64,000 nucleotides of DNA from an uncultured Chloroflexota bacterium (GTDB lineage Bacteria > Chloroflexota > UBA4733). Below, piece after piece: positions 7,236 to 14,528 of this stretch (the stretch's first letter is position 1; every line of letters begins with the position of its first letter). The stretch lies in assembly GCA_937967325.1 (NCBI GenBank), contig CALBSQ010000389.1:49294-113293 (forward strand), in the 5' to 3' direction. Made by a program: the position numbers and the translations under genes. The notes below the pieces were generated by a model. The model did not search any database. It had not been told where the DNA came from and saw only the letters and a program-made list of their open reading frames with translations.

Positions 7236-8348
7236 ATGCTCACCGTTCGATGCATCCCCGCGCGGTCGGAATGCGGTCCGGCTCCGGCACTGATGGTGGT
7301 CGGACGCGTCGACACGCAGGCCGTCCGGCAGGCCTATCCCCTCACCGCGCTCGCGGCGACGTATGGTGTGGCCCTCGCCGGGCGCGCCCCCTTGCTGATG
7401 GGCCGCTGCCCGCTGCACGACGACCACACGCCGAGCTTCCTCGTCGACGAGCGCGACCAGCACTACCACTGTTTCGGCTGCGGCGCGCACGGCGACGTGA
7501 TCGACCTGGTGCGCCGTGTGGAGCGGCTCGACTTTCGACGCGCCGTGCAGCGCCTCACCGGGATATGGCAGGGCTCCCCTCGCGTGCCCGCTCGTCCTGC
7601 GTTCCGCCGCCGGAGCACGGTCGTCAGCCCGGGCGAGGACATGGAGGCCCAGCGCTGCCTCGCCGCGGCGGTCGAGCTGTACCGAAACCAGCTCCTGGCC
7701 GAGCCGGCGGCGCTTGCCTACCTCGCCGGCCGGGGCTTGCAGCGCCAGACGCTGGAGCGCTGGCGCGTCGGCTATTCAAGCGGCGACACCCTGCTGCCCT
7801 ATCTGCGCTGGCGCCAGCTCTCGCCTGCGGCGGCCCAGCGAGCCGGGCTCCTCGACCGCGCGGGCCGCGAGCGCATGACCGGACGGGTGGTCCTGCCCGA
7901 GCTCCGTGCGGGTCGCCCCTGCTGGCTGATCGGCCGGGTTATGCCGCGGGATTCAACCGGCCCCAAGTATCGGGGCCTGCCTGGCCCCAAGCCGCTCCTG
8001 GGCTGGGACGAGGCGCGCGGCGCGACGGCGGTGGTCATCGTCGAAGGCGTCATAGATCGGCTCGTCCTGGCCCAGTGGGGCGTCCCAGCCATCGCGCTCG
8101 CCGGCACCCACGCTTCCGCGGTCCACCTGTCGGCGCTGCGGTACTTCCAACGGGTGTACTTGGCGCTCGACGCCGACGTCGCCGGACGGGCCGCCGCGGC
8201 GACACTCGCGGGAGCGCTCGGCCAGTCGGCACGACTGGTGGCCATCCCCGACGGCGCCAAGGACGTCGCCGACCTGGCGACACGACCCGATGGCCGCGCG
8301 GTCTTGCTCCGGGCGCTGCGCCAGGCGGCAGTCCCCGCGGCCGCCTGA
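7236..8348 (+). CDS. short DnaG-type primase (CHC2 zinc finger + Toprim)
   Basis: 370 aa; ATG 7236 is preceded by TTGGAGGT. Residues ~60-90 carry a CHC2 zinc-binding motif (RCPLHDDHTPSFLVD…YHCFGCGAHGD, ligands C-H-C-C), followed by the primase helix 'IDLVRRVERLDFRRAVQRL'. The C-terminal third has Toprim signatures: VVIVEGVIDRLVLAQ (catalytic Glu) and VYLALDADVAGRAAA (DxD). DnaG is usually ~600 aa with a C-terminal helicase-binding domain, which is absent here; plasmid and ICE primases are often this short. It probably makes RNA primers for a mobile replicon. It lies directly between a UvrD-like helicase and SSB. Confidence 0.88.
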   Translation: MLTVRCIPARSECGPAPALMVVGRVDTQAVRQAYPLTALAATYGVALAGRAPLLMGRCPLHDDHTPSFLVDERDQHYHCFGCGAHGDVIDLVRRVERLDFRRAVQRLTGIWQGSPRVPARPAFRRRSTVVSPGEDMEAQRCLAAAVELYRNQLLAEPAALAYLAGRGLQRQTLERWRVGYSSGDTLLPYLRWRQLSPAAAQRAGLLDRAGRERMTGRVVLPELRAGRPCWLIGRVMPRDSTGPKYRGLPGPKPLLGWDEARGATAVVIVEGVIDRLVLAQWGVPAIALAGTHASAVHLSALRYFQRVYLALDADVAGRAAAATLAGALGQSARLVAIPDGAKDVADLATRPDGRAVLLRALRQAAVPAAA

Positions 8349-8427
8349 CGGGCGTAACACCCCTCGGCGCCACCTCCCGCCGGCCTTGGCGGGAACACCA
8401 TCGCAAAGCAAAGGGAGGAACTGACCT

Positions 8428-8814
8428 ATGCGTTCGCTCAATGCTGTCCATCTGATCGGCCACACCGGTCGCGGGCCAGAGATGCGCTACGCGCCGAACG
8501 GCCAGCCGGTCACCACCTTCTCCCTCGCTACCGACCGGTACGCGAGTAAGCCTGACGATCGTGCCGGCCCCGATTGGCACCGGGTTGTCTGCTGGGGCAA
8601 GCTGGCCGAGTTTGCAAACCAGCATCTGGCCAAGGGGGGCTTGGTCTACATCGCCGGTCGCCTCACCTATCGGGCCTGGACCGGTCAGGATGGCCAGCCG
8701 CGACACCGCACCGACATCGTCGCGAGCGAGCTGGTGCTACTGGATCGCCGGCGGGACGCGCCACCGGCCGAAGTCGCCGCGGATCAGGGTGACGACGATT
8801 CCCTCCCTTTCTGA
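8428..8814 (+). CDS. ssb: single-stranded DNA-binding protein
   Basis: 128 aa; ATG 8428 has GGGAGG upstream. The OB-fold is clear: LNAVHLIGHTGRGPEMRYAPNGQPVTTFSLATDRY, then DWHRVVCWGKLAEFANQHLAKGGLVYIAGRLTYRAW and TDIVASELVLLDRR. The short acidic tail ends DDDSLPF, a typical SSB interaction tip (DDxxPF) for binding helicases, primase and repair proteins. It would coat single-stranded DNA during replication or transfer. It belongs to the helicase-primase-SSB group of this element-like block; the chromosome's main SSB is presumably elsewhere. Confidence 0.92.
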   Translation: MRSLNAVHLIGHTGRGPEMRYAPNGQPVTTFSLATDRYASKPDDRAGPDWHRVVCWGKLAEFANQHLAKGGLVYIAGRLTYRAWTGQDGQPRHRTDIVASELVLLDRRRDAPPAEVAADQGDDDSLPF

Positions 8815-8824
8815 CGGCGAGCAG

Positions 8825-9010
8825 ATGCTCCGGATACGACTCCTGCGAGGCACGCTCCTCTGCCTCGTCCGCGCGCCCGGCGGCCGGACCTCCGGATCGC
8901 CCCGGCTTGTGCTCATCGCCAATCTGCGCCCCCCGTACCTCCGTCACTGGCGGCTCTACGCGGGACCGCGGTCCGGAGGCCCCTTCCAGGGCCGACCCCC
9001 GGCTGCTTGA
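8825..9010 (+). CDS. possible small basic protein
   Basis: A 61-aa frame starting MLRIRLLRGTLLCLVRAPGG sits 8 nt after ssb and stops 4 nt before the next gene, so it fits the tight packing of the operon. It has a hydrophobic start and an Arg/Pro-rich body but no recognisable domain and only a weak ribosome site (GGCGAGC). It may be non-coding spacer. Confidence 0.3.
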   Translation: MLRIRLLRGTLLCLVRAPGGRTSGSPRLVLIANLRPPYLRHWRLYAGPRSGGPFQGRPPAA

Positions 9011-9014
9011 GCCG

Positions 9015-9299
9015 ATGCCCCGGCTGACTGACCTGTTGGCGCGCGACTGCCAGTTGGCACTGGCGGTCCGCGCCCACTCGCCTGCACGACTGGCCGAGAC
9101 CTTTGCGGCCTATGCCGGCCAGTTCTACGATCGCGCCGCCTTCGACCACCTGGCGCGGGAGGTGCAGACCCTCTACGCGGCCACCGACGACGGCGACGCA
9201 CTGACGTTCCAGAGCAAGCTCGATGCGCGCCTGCAGCAGCGCACGCACGCGCCGGTGCAATGGGGCACCGGTGCTCCCGGCAGAAGGCCACGACGGTGA
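9015..9299 (+). CDS. small helical protein of unknown function
   Basis: 94 aa from ATG 9015 (MPRLTDLLARDCQLALAVRAHSPARLAETFAAYAGQFYDRAAFDHLAREVQTLYAATDDGDALTFQSKL in outline: three amphipathic helices). Codon composition and length fit a real gene, and its end overlaps the start region of radC. No family was recognised. An N-terminal extension to 8907 is open but lacks a ribosome site. Confidence 0.45.
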   Translation: MPRLTDLLARDCQLALAVRAHSPARLAETFAAYAGQFYDRAAFDHLAREVQTLYAATDDGDALTFQSKLDARLQQRTHAPVQWGTGAPGRRPRR

Positions 9300-9322
9300 G
9301 GCAACGCGCCAGGAGCCAGCAG

Positions 9323-9841
9323 GTGAGCCTGCTCCGTCCCGATCCGGAAGCGCTCCTCCACCTGGCGCGGGAGAACCTGGCGCTGCTGACCGAGATCAGC
9401 AGCCATTACGAGCTGGCGCGGCTGGGGCCGCCCGCCGAGCCGCGCCGGTTCGCCCGCCCCGAGGACGTGGCGAGCTACTTGGCGCCGGAACTGGTCGACC
9501 TGGCGCAGGAGCAGTTTCGGGTGCTGCTCCTCGACGTGAAAGGCCAGCTGCTCGGCGCCGCGCTCGTGTATCAGGGTGGGACGAGCAGCATCCCTGTCCG
9601 GCTGGCGGAGTGCTTCCGCGAGGCGGTCCGCGCCAACGCCTCGTCGGTGATCTTCTGCCACAACCATCCGAGTGGTGATCCGACGCCATCGTCCGAGGAC
9701 ATCGCCGTCAGCCAGCAGGCCGTGCAAGCCGGGGACCTGCTCGGTATTGCGGTCCTCGATCACGTGGTCGTGGGGAAACGGGGTCACGTCTCCTTGCGGG
9801 AAAAAGGCTTGCTCCCTCCCCCGAAGTCGCCACCGGGCTGA
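9323..9841 (+). CDS. radC: RadC-family JAB-domain protein
   Basis: About 172 aa. The GTG at 9323 is selected because AGGAG sits 7 nt upstream; the frame is open back to 9260. The JAB/MPN+ signature is complete: the strand LLLDVKGQLLGAALVYQGG, then VIFCHNHPSGDPTPSSEDIAVS, which holds the HxHP…S…D metal-binding motif, then IAVLDHVVVGKRGHVSLREKGLL. RadC-like proteins were named for a disproven DNA-repair role. They are common on plasmids, prophages and ICEs, often beside antirestriction genes. The UPF0758 N-terminal helix-hairpin-helix is missing, giving the short mobile-element form. Confidence 0.88.
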   Translation: MSLLRPDPEALLHLARENLALLTEISSHYELARLGPPAEPRRFARPEDVASYLAPELVDLAQEQFRVLLLDVKGQLLGAALVYQGGTSSIPVRLAECFREAVRANASSVIFCHNHPSGDPTPSSEDIAVSQQAVQAGDLLGIAVLDHVVVGKRGHVSLREKGLLPPPKSPPG

Positions 9842-10023
9842 GCCACCGAAGCGCGGTTGGTAAGCGGGTAGGCGGTCGAGCGAGGGCGGCCGCCTGCCCC
9901 CGGAGATTGAAGAGCGCCACGCGAAGCCCCGCGCACCACAGGGACGGAGCCGAAGACCGGCGCGCGGCAGCGTCCCCATGACTTCACCTTGTCGTGACGA
10001 CTCAAGAGGTAAGGGTTAACGCC

Positions 10024-10761
10024 ATGAACACCACTGCTATCCCCGTCGTCCGCGGTTGCGGCACGCGCAAGCGCGGCGGCATCTACGCCGAATGCGGCCT
10101 CTCCCCGGCCGGCCGGCCCCTGGAGGAGTTCCTCGTGGACCCGCCCGTGCCCATTGACGGCCCCGCCCTGGGCCTCTCGCCCATCGGCGTGACGCTGCTC
10201 GATGATCCCTGCACCGGCGCCACCCATCTCCTCGACTGGGTGGGGGAAGAGGCCTACCCGAACCCGGCCGACTTCCTGGAGGAGGTCCGCCGCTTCGGCC
10301 TCTCTCGCCGCCTCCCCAAGACGTTGCCGTTCGCCCGCCTGGATAGGCGCAGCCGCGTCGTGCAGGTCCACCGCCGCGCCAGCCTGGCTGATGTCACCGC
10401 CTATCTGGCCGACTGGCGCCGCCCCTGCCCCAAGCAGCTCATTGCCCACCGGGAGCCGACCACGGCACCATCGTTATGCGCCGGGATGTGGTGGGAGGAC
10501 GTGAGCGGCGGGGCGCCCATCGAAGCTATCGGCAGCGACGGCTTGGACGATCCGCGGCTGGTCCGCCGCGCGATGCCCTCGTTCAGCTATCTGGCGCGCA
10601 TGGCCCCGGCGGACGCCGTGCCGACGTACGTGCCAGCCATCTTCGCCAGCTTCCCGGTCGCCCGCCTCGCGGTGATCGAGGATCCCGAGAGCGGGAACCA
10701 CGAGGCCGCCCTGGCCCGGGCGGTGCAGGCAGCCCTGCCCGTGGACCTGGAGCCGGCATGA
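10024..10761 (+). CDS. protein of unknown function, co-transcribed with parB-like gene
   Basis: About 245 aa from ATG 10024; AAGAGGTAAGG lies upstream. It contains short Cys/His-bearing segments near the N-terminus (RGCGTRKRGGIYAECGLS) and 'LLDDPCTGATHLLDWVGEEAYPNPADFLEEVRRFGLSRRL'. A central HRR/Asp-rich part follows, then 'AMPSFSYLARMAPADAVPTYVPAIFASFPVARLAVIEDPE'. The pattern resembles proteins with a defence- or plasmid-type 'gas-vesicle-free' architecture that I cannot name. Its stop overlaps the start of the ParB-like gene by 4 nt (ATGA), so the two products are probably made together. No transmembrane segment or catalytic motif is obvious. Confidence 0.6.
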   Translation: MNTTAIPVVRGCGTRKRGGIYAECGLSPAGRPLEEFLVDPPVPIDGPALGLSPIGVTLLDDPCTGATHLLDWVGEEAYPNPADFLEEVRRFGLSRRLPKTLPFARLDRRSRVVQVHRRASLADVTAYLADWRRPCPKQLIAHREPTTAPSLCAGMWWEDVSGGAPIEAIGSDGLDDPRLVRRAMPSFSYLARMAPADAVPTYVPAIFASFPVARLAVIEDPESGNHEAALARAVQAALPVDLEPA

Positions 10762-11687
10762 CGGCGACTGCGCCCTCCGCCTCAACCCTGTCCCTCTTTC
10801 CCCAGACCCCGCCGGAGCTCGAGCCGGAAGAGGTGGCTCTGACCGACCTGCCGGCAGACGCTGTCCTGCTCGGCCCGCCGCCGGGTGCAGCGCTCGTGGC
10901 GAGCATCCGCCAGTGTGGCGTGCTCCAGCCGGTGCTGGTGCTGCGGAGTCCCACGGGAACCCTCCTGGTGGCCGATGGCCGGCGGCGCGTGAAGGCCGCG
11001 CGCGTCGCCGCCCTCGACACCATTCCTGCCCGTGTCGCACCGGACGACGGCTCCCTGGGCGCCCTCCTGGGCCTGCTGACGCACGGTACACGGCGTGACA
11101 ATCCGGCGGCCGAGCTCGACGCCATCGAGCACCTCCTCCAGGCCGGGGCGTCCGAACCGGCGATCGCCCACGCCACCGGCCTGAGCCCGACCACAATCCA
11201 GCGCCGACTGCGGCTGCACCACCTGGCGCCCGCGCTCCGCGACGCCTACCGGCAGGGGCACCTGACGACCAGCGTCGCTGAGTCGGCGGCCAAGCTCCCA
11301 GCTCCCGCCCAGGCGCGGCTGGCGATGCAGCTGGCCGAGCAGGGCAGGCTCACCGGGTCGGATGTGGCGGACGAGCGGCGAGTGCGCCAGGAGGCGGCCG
11401 TGGCAGCCCTGCCCCTGGCGCTGTTGGCGACGGGAGATGAGGAAGCGCCTCCGGCAGGCCGGGAGGCGCCGGCCGAGTCGGTGATGCTGGTTTCCGGTTG
11501 GCTGGAGGCGGCGTTGCAGCCCACGTGTAACCGCCAGGTTCGGGATGTGGTGGCGCTTGAGGGCGGCACACTCCTCGTCCACCTGGCCATCGGCGGCGCC
11601 TGCACCATCCGCGTGACCACTGGCGTCGGCGCCGACGACCGCGGCGACCGCGACCGGAAGACGCCCGCCACCGCCGGCAGCGACTGA
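10758..11687 (+). CDS. ParB-like nuclease/partition-type protein
   Basis: About 309 aa; ATG overlaps the upstream stop. The ParB/Srx-like N-terminal domain shows VALTDLPAD…LVASIRQCGVLQPVLVLRSPTGTLLVADGRRRVKAARVAALDTIPARV, with the key GxRRxxAA-like block here as GRRRVKAARVA. The helix-turn-helix follows: SEPAIAHATGLSPTTIQRRLRLHHLAPALRDAYRQGHLTTSVAESAAKL, then a variable C-terminus. ParB-like proteins bind DNA with CTP and either segregate replicons or regulate transcription. No ParA is encoded nearby, which favours a KorB-like regulatory role. Residues ~9-14 (STLSLF) resemble a sliding-clamp-binding motif. Confidence 0.85.
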   Translation: MTATAPSASTLSLFPQTPPELEPEEVALTDLPADAVLLGPPPGAALVASIRQCGVLQPVLVLRSPTGTLLVADGRRRVKAARVAALDTIPARVAPDDGSLGALLGLLTHGTRRDNPAAELDAIEHLLQAGASEPAIAHATGLSPTTIQRRLRLHHLAPALRDAYRQGHLTTSVAESAAKLPAPAQARLAMQLAEQGRLTGSDVADERRVRQEAAVAALPLALLATGDEEAPPAGREAPAESVMLVSGWLEAALQPTCNRQVRDVVALEGGTLLVHLAIGGACTIRVTTGVGADDRGDRDRKTPATAGSD

Positions 11688-11868
11688 CGGTGCCGACGTG
11701 TCGACCTGTTCCGTCGCCGACGACCATGGAGGTGGATGGGGCCGGCAGGGCCTCCGTCCACCCCACCCGCTGTTGGTCGAGATGGTCACTGCCCAGCACA
11801 CGCCGACTTGGCACCACCGCGCCGGGCGTCGCGACGACTCCAGCCTCTCAAGAAAAGGAACGTCCAGG

Positions 11869-12354
11869 ATGAGAATGACCACGACTGCTGACGACTTCGG
11901 TGCCGTGCTGCGCCATTTCCGCGTGCGGGCGCGGCTGTCGCAGAACGCCCTGGCCAAGAAGGTGGGGATCGATGCCAGCTACATCAACCGCATCGAGTCT
12001 GGTCAGCGCGAGGCGCCCGGCTCATCGATCACGCTGACCCTGGCGAGGGAACTGGCCCTCTCGCCACGCGAGGTCGACGGCTTCTGTGTCGCCGCCGGTC
12101 ACTTGCCGCCCCGCCTGCAGCAACTGGACCCCGCCGACTCCACTATCGCCGCCGTGCTCGGCGTGCTCACCGACTTCCGGCTCTCCCCAGCCGCCCTGGC
12201 CGACTTCCGCGCGGTGGTGGAGACGATTGCTCGGCACTGGTCGTCGCCGCGGACGAACGGCGTACCCCCGGGTGCCGGACATCTGATGAGCCATGACGGC
12301 AGCACGAGGCCCTGGGTGCCGGTCGCGCTCACCGCAGGCAGCGCACGCCGGTAG
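11869..12354 (+). CDS. XRE-family HTH transcriptional regulator
   Basis: About 161 aa from ATG 11869 behind AAAAGGAA. The N-terminal HTH_3 domain reads FGAVLRHFRVRARLSQNALAKKVGIDASYINRIESGQREAPGSSITLTLARELAL, a standard Cro/CI-type helix-turn-helix (recognition helix ASYINRIESG). The rest is helical ('FCVAAGHLPPRLQQLDPADSTIAAVLGVLTDFRLSPAALADFRAVVETIARHW') and may dimerise. An open upstream extension to 11698 lacks a ribosome site. It probably represses the surrounding element operon. Confidence 0.85.
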   Translation: MRMTTTADDFGAVLRHFRVRARLSQNALAKKVGIDASYINRIESGQREAPGSSITLTLARELALSPREVDGFCVAAGHLPPRLQQLDPADSTIAAVLGVLTDFRLSPAALADFRAVVETIARHWSSPRTNGVPPGAGHLMSHDGSTRPWVPVALTAGSARR

Positions 12355-12360
12355 CGCCCG

Positions 12361-12633
12361 ATGCTGGTGCGCCTCGACATCGTGCCCGGCGACGTGCTGA
12401 CATTCGCCATCGAGTGCCCCAATCCCCAGTGTCACGACCGGCCGCGGCTCCATGCCATGGGCGAAGGTGGAGAGCGGCTGGCGTGCCCCGGCTGTGGCCA
12501 GCGCTACGAACTCGTCGTGCGCACCCATCCGTGCGAGGACGGCCTGCAGATCAGCCTGGTCTTCCTCCCCGTCGCCTCGGCACCGGAGCACCGCCCGGCC
12601 GCCACGACGTCCGCGGTCCCAGGGGTGGTGTGA
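12361..12633 (+). CDS. small zinc-ribbon protein
   Basis: 90 aa starting MLVRLDIVPGDVLTFAIECPNPQC. Two CxxC-type knuckles, CPNPQC and CPGCGQRYELVV, separated by ~20 residues, predict one structural zinc ribbon. The gene starts 6 nt after the XRE gene and its GTG-TGA end overlaps the next start (GTGA). Small ribbon proteins in element operons often contact DNA or RNA polymerase; no specific role can be given. Confidence 0.65.
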   Translation: MLVRLDIVPGDVLTFAIECPNPQCHDRPRLHAMGEGGERLACPGCGQRYELVVRTHPCEDGLQISLVFLPVASAPEHRPAATTSAVPGVV

Positions 12634-13268
12634 CGACGGCAACGCCACTCCCAGCCGAGCTGCCGCGGCTCAGCGCCGGCGGCTTCTCCGTCTACGCTGA
12701 CACCTTCGCCTTCGAGGAGAAGCCCGGCTATGATGCCGAGGAGGTGACGTTCTATTTCCTGAGCTTGCTGGGCCCGGCACAATCGACGCGGGCAATCTGG
12801 GCCCGCCTCCTCAAAGGCGAGCTCGTGACGCTCGCCTGGGAGACGGCGCGGCGCACCCGCTTCGGCCGGCTGGCGGCGCTCGGCCCCAAGGGCTGGCGGA
12901 TGTGGAGCGCCGGGCTGCCGGCGGCGGCCGGCCACCAACTCGTCCTGGCACCCACGCTGGCCCTGGCGGGCTCCGTCGGCGAGGAGTTCCTCCTCTTGCC
13001 CCGCGGTGAAGCGGATGCCGCGCCCCTGCACTACCAGTTCCTCAACCGGCGTACCGACCTGCCCCTGCATGCGAGCTGGGCCCCCTGGCTCTGGTCCCGC
13101 GCCCTCGACACCTGTGAGGCCCGGCCGCTGGTCGCGCGCGGCCTCCAAGCCTATATCTGCCGTCCGGACGAGCCAGCCCTCGTTGAGGACGTCAGCCGAG
13201 CCATCCGTCAGGGCCGGCTTGCCTCGCTGGACGAGACGGCTGAGGTGAGCAGCAAGCGTGCGGCTTGA
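12630..13268 (+). CDS. protein of unknown function
   Basis: 212 aa starting at GTG 12630, which overlaps the zinc-ribbon stop (GTGA). Sequence features: LPRLSAGGFSVYADTFAFEEKPGYDAEEVTFYFLSLLGPAQSTRAIWARLLKGELVTLAWETARRTRFGRLAALGPKGWRMWSAG, then strand-rich 'LVLAPTLALAGSVGEEFLLLPRG' and 'LHASWAPWLWSRALDTCEARPLVARGLQAYICRPDEPALVEDVSRAIRQG'. The fold appears mixed α/β and Trp-rich; no family was recognised. Its end overlaps the methyltransferase start by 11 nt, so it may supply a partner or specificity function. That is only inference from position. Confidence 0.6.
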   Translation: MTTATPLPAELPRLSAGGFSVYADTFAFEEKPGYDAEEVTFYFLSLLGPAQSTRAIWARLLKGELVTLAWETARRTRFGRLAALGPKGWRMWSAGLPAAAGHQLVLAPTLALAGSVGEEFLLLPRGEADAAPLHYQFLNRRTDLPLHASWAPWLWSRALDTCEARPLVARGLQAYICRPDEPALVEDVSRAIRQGRLASLDETAEVSSKRAA

Positions 13269-14307
13269 AGCCGTCGCCAAGGCCGGGCATTACCCCACAC
13301 CGCCGGCAGTCGTCGAGCGACTGGCTCGCGCGCTCGTCGGTCCCGAGGCCGCTCGCGGCCACACAGTGCGGCTGCTGGATCCCTGCTGCGGCGCCGGCGA
13401 CGCCGCGGCCGGGTTGGCGACGGCCCTGCACGCCGAGGCCTACGGCATCGAGCTCAACGCGGAGCGCGCCGCGCTGGCTCGGCAGCGTCTGGACCAGGTG
13501 CTCTGCGCCAGCGCCTTCGCCACCCGCGTCGCCACCGGTGGATTTTCGTTGCTTTTCAGTAACCCGCCCTATGACGCGGACAGCCAGACGCGCCGCCTGG
13601 AGCACCATTTCCTCACGGCGCTCTCCCGCACGCTCTGTCCGGGCGGTGTCCTCGTCTACGTCGTCCCGCGGGTGCGACTGCGTCTGAGCGCCCGCTACCT
13701 CGCCAGCCAGTACACGGACCTGTCCGTCTATCGCTTCCCCGACCCCGAGTACGACGCCTTCGGCCAGATCGTGTTGCTGGGCCGGCGCAAAGCAAAGGCG
13801 ACGCTCGAACCCGCGACCGAACGGCGGATCATCGAGGTCGCCGGTAGCGGCGCTACGAACCTGGCGCCCCTTCCCGAGGCGCTCGACCCGCCGTACTCGG
13901 TCCCGGCGCTGCCGGCGAGGGAGGTGCTCTTCGCCTCGATACACTTCGATCTGGCGCAGGCCGAGCTGGAGGCGCAGCGTCGCGGCGTCCTCACCCAGGC
14001 GGCCCTGGCCGAACAGTTGTGGCCACGCGAGGACGCGACGGTGCGGCCGCTGTTGCCGCTGCGCAAGGGCCACCTGGCGCTGCTCATCGCCGCTGGCCTC
14101 CTCAACAACATCGCCCTCGTCCAGGGTGAGGACCGTGTGCTCGTCAAGGGGCGATCGGTCAAGGAGCTGGTCGAGGTCGAGTCGGACGATCCCACCGTGC
14201 AGATCGAGCGGGAGGTGGTGCGCACCGCGATCACCGTGCTGGACTTGCGCACCGGCGACGTGACTCGCGTAGGGCACGGCGACGGAAACATCGTAGGTGG
14301 AGCTTGA
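13258..14307 (+). CDS. N6-adenine-type DNA methyltransferase (DUF6094-like)
   Basis: 349 aa from GTG 13258. SAM-binding motif I is LLDPCCGAGDAAAGLA, the acidic residue after strand β2 is in YGIELNAER, and catalytic motif IV is FSNPPYD, typical of N6-adenine methyltransferases. 'LCPGGVLVYVVPRVRL' follows as strand β5. The C-terminal ~150 residues (after YDAFGQIVLLGRRKA) are a mixed domain that may recognise DNA. No endonuclease gene sits beside it, so it is more likely an orphan, element-protecting methyltransferase than part of a restriction pair. It precedes the SNF2-like helicase by ~220 nt of non-coding sequence, and such methyltransferase-helicase pairs are common on ICEs. Confidence 0.82.
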   Translation: MRLEAVAKAGHYPTPPAVVERLARALVGPEAARGHTVRLLDPCCGAGDAAAGLATALHAEAYGIELNAERAALARQRLDQVLCASAFATRVATGGFSLLFSNPPYDADSQTRRLEHHFLTALSRTLCPGGVLVYVVPRVRLRLSARYLASQYTDLSVYRFPDPEYDAFGQIVLLGRRKAKATLEPATERRIIEVAGSGATNLAPLPEALDPPYSVPALPAREVLFASIHFDLAQAELEAQRRGVLTQAALAEQLWPREDATVRPLLPLRKGHLALLIAAGLLNNIALVQGEDRVLVKGRSVKELVEVESDDPTVQIEREVVRTAITVLDLRTGDVTRVGHGDGNIVGGA

Positions 14308-14528
14308 TCGGGAGGTGTTGTGTGGTCGCACCTTCCCGGCGACCGACCGCGCCAGGTGCGCCGTCGCCGGGAGGTCTGGCCACTCCAAGGAGCGCCAGGC
14401 TCCGGCTGCCCTGCAGCGAACAGACCGTTGGTCGCGGCCGGACACCGCCGCAAGCGCCATGCTGCCTGCAGACGCCGAGGAGCCCGCGGTCACCTGTGAC
14501 GTAGCCAGGGAAGGAGGAGGGACGCGAC

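Noticed and set aside
7223..8455. 410-codon frame overlapping the primase in another frame
   Set aside because: Its translation is Arg/Pro/Gly-rich; the primase frame has a CHC2 finger, Toprim motifs and a good ribosome site.
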